Position numbers and translations under genes: made by a program. A stretch of DNA of 5,708 nt from positions 1 through 5,708 of the forward strand of contig JAFLJW010000186.1 of the NCBI GenBank assembly GCA_022712815.1, given 5' to 3'. The notes beneath the pieces were generated by a model. It worked only from the letters and a program-made list of their open reading frames with translations. It made no database searches and was not told the DNA's origin. Position 1 is the stretch's first letter. The number at the start of each line of letters is the position of its first letter. The stretch comes from Pseudodesulfovibrio sp. (lineage in GTDB: Bacteria > Desulfobacterota > Desulfovibrionia > Desulfovibrionales > Desulfovibrionaceae). This document shows, in pieces, positions 1 through 5,202 of the stretch.

Positions 1-18
1 CGTGTGCTCTTCCGATCT
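1..18 (+). other. Illumina adapter remnant (assembly contamination)
   Basis: The first 18 bases, cgtgtgctcttccgatct, are identical to the 3' end of the Illumina TruSeq read-2 adapter as I know it. Their position at the extreme edge of the window, directly against a repeat arm, fits an untrimmed adapter kept at a contig end. They should not be read as genomic DNA. The identification is from memory of the adapter sequence, but an 18-base exact match at a contig edge is very unlikely by chance. Confidence 0.95.
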
Positions 19-161
19 TAAACCTTTTCTAGGCGCATTCGCGCTGGTTTGCGATTGTGAGAGAGTGTGCTGTTGCAATTTTGGGACGCCCTGAAAAGAA
101 AATATACAAGAATAATTTTTCGTGTTCGCGTACATGCGCGAATGCGCCTACAAAAAGTTTA
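19..161. repeat. 26-bp imperfect inverted repeat flanking a 91-bp spacer
   Basis: Bases 19-44 and 136-161 are reverse complements at 24 of 26 positions. The inner 15 bases of the arms are perfect (taggcgcattcgcgc at 30-44, its complement at 136-150). The spacer 45-135 is A+T-richer and holds no convincing reading frame. The whole could be a MITE-like element with terminal inverted repeats, or two oppositely oriented copies of a dispersed intergenic repeat. It could also be a chimera made during library construction or assembly, because the left arm begins exactly where the adapter ends. A target-site duplication cannot be tested, since the left flank is missing. Confidence 0.75.
81..108 (+). 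promoter_or_regulatory. Weak candidate sigma70-type promoter upstream of gltX
   Basis: TTGGGA at 81-86 and TATACA at 103-108 each match four of six consensus bases, with a 16-base spacing. An AATAAT at 111-116 is an alternative -10 without a good -35. This is the most promoter-like stretch before gltX, but it lies inside the inverted-repeat spacer and upstream of two hairpins, so a transcript from here would have to pass the terminator-like structure at 209-246. Only weakly supported. Confidence 0.22.
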
Positions 162-168
162 GGAGATT

Positions 169-198
169 CTCAAGAACCCTTTCCAAAGGGTTCTTGAG
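169..198. repeat. Perfect 14-bp-stem palindrome (intergenic hairpin)
   Basis: Left arm 169-182 (ctcaagaacccttt) and right arm 185-198 are perfect reverse complements separated by two bases. No T-run follows on the + strand. On the minus strand a tttt-containing stretch lies within about 20 bases (aaactttttg, complement of 151-160), so a weak minus-strand terminator role is possible. The sequence resembles hairpin modules I recall scattered between Desulfovibrio genes; that resemblance is recollection, not a search result. Confidence 0.8.
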
Positions 199-208
199 CC
201 CTCGGAGA

Positions 209-246
209 GGCCCCCGGCAGGGCTGCCAGAGGCCATCTGTTTTTTT
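209..246 (+). terminator. Rho-independent terminator-like hairpin directly before gltX
   Basis: The outer stem pairs 209-212 with 231-234 (ggcc/ggcc). The inner stem pairs 216-220 with 223-227 (ggcag/ctgcc, so the real loop is about four bases), with mismatches and one C-G pair between them. After a five-base gap comes a run of seven Ts at 240-246. In the + direction this has the form of an intrinsic terminator. Only 15 bases separate the T-run from the gltX start codon, so it either ends transcription of a gene lying left of the window or sits in the gltX leader as an attenuator. Which of these holds cannot be decided from sequence. Confidence 0.6.
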
Positions 247-261
247 AAGGAGATAATATAC

Positions 262-1659
262 ATGAATAAGATTGTTTCTCGGTTTGCTCCGAGTCCGACT
301 GGTTATTTGCATATTGGCGGTGCACGGACCGCGTTGTTTTCATGGTTGCTGGCCCGTGCTTCGGGCGGCGAGTTCCGGTTGCGGATAGAGGATACAGACC
401 GGGCGCGGTCTTCTCAGGAGGCGACCAATGCCATTATTGATTCGATGAAATGGCTCGGCCTTGAGCATGATGGCGAGATCGTGTTTCAGTCCGACAATGC
501 TGATCGGCATAACGCGGTCATTGATCAGCTCATCGAGACCGGGCATGCCTACTATTGCGAATGTTCCAAGGAAGCCGTTGATGCCATGCGCGAAAAGGCC
601 ATGAAGGAAAGACGCAAGCCAAAGTATGACGGTTCCTGCCGTGAGAGCGGGCTGAAATCAGGCGTTGTTCGTTTCAAGACACCGCTTGAGGGGACCACTG
701 CTTTCAAGGATATGGTCAAGGGACCCATCGCCGTTGAGAATACCGAGCTGGACGACATGATTTTGCGCCGGGCCGATGGTTCGCCCACCTACAATCTGGC
801 CGTGGTGGTGGACGATCACGACATGGGCGTGAATAACGTCATGCGCGGCGACGATCATGTCAACAATACCCCGCGCCAGATTCTCATTTACCGGGCCATG
901 GGCTGGGATGTGCCGGAGTTCGGCCATGTTCCCATGATTCTTGGTCCTGACAAGAAAAAGCTCTCGAAACGCCACGGTGCGCTCTCGGTCATGGAGTATG
1001 AGAAGATGGGCTACCTGCCAGAAGCCGTGACCAATTACCTGGCCCGATTGGGCTGGTCCCATGGCGATCAGGAATTGTTCACCATGGACGAAATGGTCGA
1101 GCTTTTCTCCACCGATAATCTTGGCAATTCGCCATCCGTGTTTGACCTGACCAAGTTCGAGTGGGTCAACGGCCAATATATGCAAAGGGCTGATCCGGAG
1201 CGGCTGGCCGGAATGCTTTGCGATTTTTTGACCCGTGAAGTGGGTGAGGAAGAGGCCAAATCCGTGAGCAAATCTGACTTTGCCAAAATCGCCCCGCTCT
1301 TGCAGCCCCGCGCCAAGTCCATTGTCGATATGCTGGAACAGTCGCGGCCCTTTATTGTGGACGCAGGGTTCCTGCCCTACGATGAAGCTGCCGTTAAAAA
1401 ATTCCTCACTGATGAAACCAAGCCTCTGCTTGAGGATATCGCCAGCCGCATCGAGGCGTTGGACGAATATTCCGAGCAGACTCTTGAGGACCTGCACCGT
1501 CAGTTTCTGGAGGACAAGGACATCAAATTCAAGGTCATCGCCCAGCCCATCCGCGTGGCTATCGTGGGTGCAACCAAGTCACCCGGCCTGTTCGAGACCA
1601 TGATGGTCCTCGGCAAGACGCAGACTCTGGCGAGACTGAAACGGGCAATTGAGTTGTAG
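262..1659 (+). CDS. gltX: Glutamyl-tRNA synthetase (class I)
   Basis: The enzyme attaches glutamate to tRNA-Glu in the cytoplasm using ATP. The 465-aa length is usual for bacterial GluRS. The Rossmann catalytic domain opens with RFAPSPTGYLHIGG (residues 7-20), where HIGG at 17-20 is the class I HIGH signature. The second signature, KLSKR, is at 233-237, followed by the helical anticodon-binding region. The C-terminus keeps the family's IRVAIVGATKSPGLFE-type stretch. A zinc-site pattern like that of E. coli GluRS is present in the insert: Cys99, Cys101 and Cys126 in CxCx24C spacing, but the expected fourth ligand (His, two residues after the last Cys) is Glu128. The start is fixed by aaggag at 247-252, nine bases before ATG, and by the conserved N-terminal motif beginning at residue 7. 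It appears to be a single-gene unit ended by the hairpin at 1680-1711. Whether it also charges tRNA-Gln (non-discriminating type) cannot be read from the sequence with confidence. Confidence 0.98.
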   Translation: MNKIVSRFAPSPTGYLHIGGARTALFSWLLARASGGEFRLRIEDTDRARSSQEATNAIIDSMKWLGLEHDGEIVFQSDNADRHNAVIDQLIETGHAYYCECSKEAVDAMREKAMKERRKPKYDGSCRESGLKSGVVRFKTPLEGTTAFKDMVKGPIAVENTELDDMILRRADGSPTYNLAVVVDDHDMGVNNVMRGDDHVNNTPRQILIYRAMGWDVPEFGHVPMILGPDKKKLSKRHGALSVMEYEKMGYLPEAVTNYLARLGWSHGDQELFTMDEMVELFSTDNLGNSPSVFDLTKFEWVNGQYMQRADPERLAGMLCDFLTREVGEEEAKSVSKSDFAKIAPLLQPRAKSIVDMLEQSRPFIVDAGFLPYDEAAVKKFLTDETKPLLEDIASRIEALDEYSEQTLEDLHRQFLEDKDIKFKVIAQPIRVAIVGATKSPGLFETMMVLGKTQTLARLKRAIEL

Positions 1660-1679
1660 ATCTGATTGAATCGAAATTC

Positions 1680-1711
1680 AAAGCCCCGCCGGGAATCCGG
1701 CGGGGCTTTTT
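1680..1711 (+). terminator. Rho-independent terminator after gltX
   Basis: A perfect 12-bp stem (aagccccgccgg at 1681-1692 with 1697-1708) encloses the loop gaat, extended by an A-T pair at 1680/1709, and runs into five Ts at 1707-1711. It starts 20 bases after the gltX stop. Because the minus-strand SHOCT gene ends 30 bases to its right, the same hairpin may also stop that convergent transcript, although the T-tract on that strand is short. Confidence 0.93.
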
Positions 1712-1741
1712 CATGGGGAGGAGGTGTATATTGAAAAGAGT

Positions 1742-2017
1742 TTACTTCAATTCGTCTTTCATGCGGTCGAATACCTGCTTGTCGATTTCACCTGCGGCGT
1801 ATCGCCGCTTGAGAACGTCCTGAGGAGAGGCAACTCCGGTTGTAGTGACCGGGTTGCGAAACATGCGCACGGTAAAATAGACGATCAGCCCGATGATCAG
1901 GATGGGCAGGATACCGCCAAAATGAAATGGCATCCAGCTACCCATGCCGGGGCCTCCTCCGCCTTGCCAGAATCCTGGGCCGCCGCACCAAGTGCTTAAT
2001 GTGTTGAATATTTCCAT
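1742..2017 (-). CDS. Small single-span membrane protein with C-terminal SHOCT domain
   Basis: A 91-aa protein in three parts. The N-terminal segment is rich in Gly, Trp and Pro (about residues 10-30, with runs such as GGGGPGMGSW). One hydrophobic span follows (about 34-52, GILPILIIGLIVYFTV), then a basic patch (RMFR). The C-terminal segment, about 64-90 (SPQDVLKRRYAAGEIDKQVF), has the pattern of the SHOCT short C-terminal domain: a short helix, the RYAxGEI core, and a closing helix. SHOCT proteins of this form are common in bacteria. SHOCT is thought to mediate oligomerisation or interaction, and no enzymatic role is known. The start is supported by aaggag (complement of 2025-2030) seven bases before ATG. 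It lies 171 bp downstream of the NapH-like gene on the same strand. That gap shows no strong terminator and no convincing reading frame, so co-transcription is possible but unproven. The exact function is unknown. Confidence 0.88.
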   Translation of the reverse strand: MEIFNTLSTWCGGPGFWQGGGGPGMGSWMPFHFGGILPILIIGLIVYFTVRMFRNPVTTTGVASPQDVLKRRYAAGEIDKQVFDRMKDELK

Positions 2018-2188
2018 ACCGTTACTCCTTGTGTCCTGTTTGCTTTATTTAAGCACAGGTCGTGCCATTGCCCTTTGGTAATAAATATAAAGGGTTGGTC
2101 TTTTTACACAGTGGAGAACTCGTGCAAATGTGCAAGGACTTGCTCTCGTGGAAGGAAAAATCTTGCACCAGGGCGTGTTGATACTCCG

Positions 2189-3175
2189 CTACACTGGCCC
2201 CAGAAACATGGTGTAGATTTTCTTGACCATGAATGGTGGCATCTGTGCGTCCCAATGGCCGGTCGCCATGGCCCAGCAATAGAAGCCCAACAGCACTGCC
2301 ACCGTGCCGATTCCCACAACAATCCATGGAATTTTCATCCTGCCGAACAGGCCGAACGACAAGCAACCGTCCACCGGGCAATTGCCGATACATTCCGCAC
2401 AGCCGATGCACTCTGGTGAACGCACGCTTTTCTTTTCCTGCACCTTGATGCCGGACGGACATCCTTCTGAGCATTTGCCGCAGTCGATGCATGTGGTCGT
2501 ATTGCGTTTAATGGCTGTTGGTCCGAACCATGCGAACAGGCCGAGCAGTGCGCCATAAGGGCAGAGATATCGACACCAGATGTTGCGGACAAGCAGGCTC
2601 AGGATGCCGAGCACGAACAGGATGGATAGCGACAACACGGTCGGATCGGTAAAGAAAGCGAGCATTTTTGCATCCGCCACCATATTATACGGTGCGGACA
2701 GAAACGACTGCACAGATCTGAAATCCATGCCGAAAAGTACGGTGTAGAGGAAAAATCCGAGTAGCCCGTACTTGATGGACATGAGCGGGTAGTCGATCCA
2801 TCTGTTCGGGATAATCGCCAACCCCAATCTGCGCCCGGCCCGTTCCAAAAGGTTGGAAACGAATCCCACCGGGCAGATATATCCGCAAAAACCCTTCCGA
2901 AAAACAAAACCCATGACCATAATGGCGATAAAAATCGTCAGCCCTGCCGGGTGGATAGCGTCCCATTTCCCGGTCTCCACAAGCTGCCGAAGCCCAAGCA
3001 GTGCGCTGATGGGCAAAAAAGCCTCCACCGCACCGGGCTTGGTAACAAATTCGGAGGATTGGCCCAAGGCCCAGGCCAGGAACGCGGCGAATCTGACGCC
3101 CACGTAAACGCAGAACAGTGTAAAGAGAAGCTGGACAGCAAGCCGGAAACGAGCGGGAGTGATATATGTTTTCAT
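2189..3175 (-). CDS. NapH/YccM-type membrane-bound 4Fe-4S protein
   Basis: A 328-aa polytopic membrane protein with hydrophobic spans near residues 12-36, 74-92, 133-150, 178-200 and 282-302, plus a possible one near 208-222. Two C-x3-CP motifs follow spans (C97-C101-P102 in CGYICPVG and C201-C205-P206 in CRYLCPYG), the hallmark of the NapH/MauN/NosR group. Two classic CxxCxxCxxxCP cluster-binding sites follow: C229/C232/C235/C239 and C256/C259/C262/C266. NapH relatives pass electrons between the quinol pool and periplasmic reductases, usually with the cluster domain on the cytoplasmic side; that role here is inferred from family. The gene has no nap, nos, mau or other redox partner beside it, so I assign no symbol. 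The start is ATG at 3175-3173 with a modest gaggg (complement of 3181-3185 region) about five bases upstream. It is transcribed divergently from lepA, and the SHOCT gene is its downstream neighbour. Family certain, substrate and partner unknown. Confidence 0.92.
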   Translation of the reverse strand: MKTYITPARFRLAVQLLFTLFCVYVGVRFAAFLAWALGQSSEFVTKPGAVEAFLPISALLGLRQLVETGKWDAIHPAGLTIFIAIMVMGFVFRKGFCGYICPVGFVSNLLERAGRRLGLAIIPNRWIDYPLMSIKYGLLGFFLYTVLFGMDFRSVQSFLSAPYNMVADAKMLAFFTDPTVLSLSILFVLGILSLLVRNIWCRYLCPYGALLGLFAWFGPTAIKRNTTTCIDCGKCSEGCPSGIKVQEKKSVRSPECIGCAECIGNCPVDGCLSFGLFGRMKIPWIVVGIGTVAVLLGFYCWAMATGHWDAQMPPFMVKKIYTMFLGPV

Positions 3176-3295
3176 GAAACCCTCTGATGTTTGAAGAGAG
3201 GTTCCTACCGTAGTCCGGCCTGATGGGCAATGCTATGCCTTAAGTCAAAAAAAATGACCGGCTTTCCCCTTTCTCTCGCCCATATATATTAGACA

Positions 3296-3355
3296 ACCCC
3301 ATCCAAATGCCGTAGTAGACTCTTCCGAAACATCCGCGGCGTGGGGTCTTTTTTT
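3296..3355 (+). terminator. Terminator-like structure in the lepA leader
   Basis: acccc at 3296-3300 pairs with ggggt at 3343-3347, and atgccg at 3307-3312 pairs with cggcgt at 3337-3342 (one G-U pair). This gives an 11-bp stem with a six-base bulge on the left and a 24-base loop. One C and seven Ts (3349-3355) follow directly. It has the form of an intrinsic terminator, yet it lies 35 bases before the lepA start and there is no + strand gene upstream for it to end, since the left neighbour is divergent. An attenuator or the 3' end of a small leader RNA would fit. A TATATT at 3285-3290 is a possible -10 just upstream, but no good -35 accompanies it. The large loop lowers confidence. Confidence 0.5.
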
Positions 3356-3390
3356 GCGCCCGGAGAAATATATCCAGACAGAAGAAAAAT

Positions 3391-5196
3391 ATGATCAAGA
3401 TTGATAACATTCGCAATTTCAGCATCATCGCCCATATCGACCATGGCAAGTCGACTCTGGCCGACCGCATTCTCGAAATCACGGGCATGGTCTCCGCTCG
3501 CAACCAAAAGGCCCAGTATCTCGATAAAATGGATCTGGAACGCGAGCGTGGCATCACCATCAAGGCACAGACCGTCCGCATTCCATACACGGACACCGAC
3601 GGACAGGAATACATCCTGAACCTCATCGATACTCCCGGACACGTGGATTTCAGCTACGAAGTATCCCGGTCGCTGTCAGCCTGCGAAGGCGCACTGCTTG
3701 TGGTTGACGCAACTCAGGGAGTTGAAGCCCAGACGCTGGCCAACGTCTATCTGGCCATGGACAATGATCTTGAAGTTCTCCCGGTGCTCAACAAGATCGA
3801 CCTACCCAGTGCCGACCCCGAAGCGATTTCAAACGAAATCGAAGAGGTCATCGGTCTGGACTGCTCCGATCCGATTATGGTTTCCGCCAAGACTGGCCTG
3901 AACGTGCAGGATGTCATCGACGCCGTCATTACCCTGTTGCCCCCGCCAGAGGGCGACCCGGACGCGCCGTTCAAGGCTTTGATCTTCGATTCCTGGCACG
4001 ACACATATCAGGGCGTGGTCGTACTTTTTCGCATCATGGACGGCTCCATCAAAAAAGGCGACCGGATCAGGATTTTTTCCTCGGGCAAGGAATTCGAGGT
4101 CACCCGGCTTGGCGCGTTCATGCCTGAGGCCACGGACATCAAGAGCATGGGACCCGGCGAGGTCGGCTTCCTGTGCGCTTCCATGAAGGAACTGGGCGAT
4201 GCGCCGGTTGGCGATACCATCACCAAGGCTGACAACCCTGTTACCAAGCCGTATCCCGGATTCAAGCCGGTCCTGCCCATGGTTTTTTCCGGTCTCTATC
4301 CCATTGAGCCGGCCGAATACGAAAATCTCAAATCCGCGCTGGAAAAACTCCAGCTCAACGATGCGGCCTTCAGCTATGAGCCGGAAACGTCTCAGGCCCT
4401 CGGTTTCGGCTTCCGCTGCGGTTTTCTGGGGCTGCTCCATATCGAAATCATTCAGGAACGTCTGGAACGCGAGTTCGAGGCCAAGCTGATCACCACCGCG
4501 CCATCGGTCATCTACGAAGTGGAAGACATCCACGGCAAGATCATGACCATCGACAATCCGAGCAAGCTGCCCGACCCGTCAAAGATCGGCAGCATCCGCG
4601 AGCCGTTTGTCCGCCTTGAGGTCCATGTGCCCAACGAATTCGTGGGCGCGGTTTTGGCCCTGTGCGAGGACAAACGCGGCATCCAGAAGGACATGGCCTA
4701 TATCACGGAAAAGCGTGTGGTCATCACCTACGAGATTCCCTTTGCCGAGGTCATGTACGATTTCTTCGACAAGCTGAAATCGTCCACCAAGGGATATGCC
4801 AGTCTGGATTACGAAATCATAGACTACCGCACGGCTGATCTGGTCCGCCTCGATATCCTCATCAACGGCGACCCGGTGGATGCGTTTTCCTGCGTTGTCC
4901 ACCGCGAGAACGCCGCCCGCATTGGTCGCTCGTTGGCCCTCAATCTCAAAAGGTCCATCCCGCGTCAGATGTTCGAGGTCGTCATTCAGGCCGCAATCGG
5001 CAGCAAGATCGTTGCCAAGGAGCGCAACCCTCCATTTAGGAAAGACGTCACCGCCAAATGCTACGGTGGTGATATTTCCCGTAAACGCAAGCTTCTCGAA
5101 AAGCAGAAAAAGGGCAAGAAACGGATGCGCCGCATGGGCAATGTGGAAATTCCTCAGGAAGCATTCCTGTCCGTGCTCAAAACTGACGAGGATTAG
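3391..5196 (+). CDS. lepA: Elongation factor 4 (ribosomal back-translocase GTPase LepA)
   Basis: LepA/EF4 is a ribosome-binding GTPase that remodels stalled or mis-translocated ribosomes and has been linked to 30S assembly. At 601 aa it matches the family length. The GTPase domain shows all five G motifs: AHIDHGKS at 14-21 (G1), RGITIKAQ at 53-60 (G2), DTPGHVDF at 80-87 (G3), NKID at 134-137 (G4) and SAKTG at 165-169 (G5). Beta-barrel and EF-G-like domains follow (for example the FGFRCGFLGLLHIEI stretch and EPFVRLEVHVPNEFVG). The LepA-specific C-terminal domain includes TAKCYGGDISRKRKLLEKQK from residue 554 and ends GNVEIPQEAFLSVLKTDED. The start is set by the IRNFSIIAHIDHGKS N-terminus. No in-frame ATG, GTG or TTG lies just upstream. 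The ribosome binding site is weak (agaag about six bases before ATG). The leader carries a terminator-like fold. The following gene starts six bases after the stop, suggesting an operon. Confidence 0.99.
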   Translation: MIKIDNIRNFSIIAHIDHGKSTLADRILEITGMVSARNQKAQYLDKMDLERERGITIKAQTVRIPYTDTDGQEYILNLIDTPGHVDFSYEVSRSLSACEGALLVVDATQGVEAQTLANVYLAMDNDLEVLPVLNKIDLPSADPEAISNEIEEVIGLDCSDPIMVSAKTGLNVQDVIDAVITLLPPPEGDPDAPFKALIFDSWHDTYQGVVVLFRIMDGSIKKGDRIRIFSSGKEFEVTRLGAFMPEATDIKSMGPGEVGFLCASMKELGDAPVGDTITKADNPVTKPYPGFKPVLPMVFSGLYPIEPAEYENLKSALEKLQLNDAAFSYEPETSQALGFGFRCGFLGLLHIEIIQERLEREFEAKLITTAPSVIYEVEDIHGKIMTIDNPSKLPDPSKIGSIREPFVRLEVHVPNEFVGAVLALCEDKRGIQKDMAYITEKRVVITYEIPFAEVMYDFFDKLKSSTKGYASLDYEIIDYRTADLVRLDILINGDPVDAFSCVVHRENAARIGRSLALNLKRSIPRQMFEVVIQAAIGSKIVAKERNPPFRKDVTAKCYGGDISRKRKLLEKQKKGKKRMRRMGNVEIPQEAFLSVLKTDED

Positions 5197-5202
5197 AACC
5201 CA

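Noticed and set aside
19..261. CRISPR array or RNA gene in the left non-coding region
   Set aside because: There is one inverted pair and two hairpins but no direct repeats with regular spacers, and no cloverleaf fold typical of tRNA.
658..1497. 279-codon minus-strand frame inside gltX
   Set aside because: It is a shadow of the gltX codons. Its product is rich in His and Gly with no domain pattern, and gltX on the opposite strand is beyond doubt.
1724..1999. 91-codon + strand frame with a good ggaggag ahead of a GTG start
   Set aside because: It lies antisense to the SHOCT gene, which has a clear domain, membrane span and ribosome binding site. The antisense translation shows no recognisable family features.
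2685..3230. 181-codon minus-strand frame overlapping the NapH-like gene in another frame
   Set aside because: The NapH-like frame carries all the cysteine motifs and spans. The alternative has no coherent domain, and the overlap is a compositional by-product.
3219..3243. Possible sigma54 promoter for the NapH-like gene (GG...TTGC on the minus strand)
   Set aside because: The GG and GC dinucleotides are separated by nine bases where the -24/-12 promoter needs ten, and the flanking consensus is poor.
3254..3292. 12-codon leader peptide frame before the lepA leader hairpin
   Set aside because: No ribosome binding site precedes it and it has no run of regulatory codons. Kept only as a side note in the leader finding.
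3829..4533. 234-codon minus-strand frame inside lepA
   Set aside because: Antisense shadow of the conserved LepA coding sequence without a recognisable motif.
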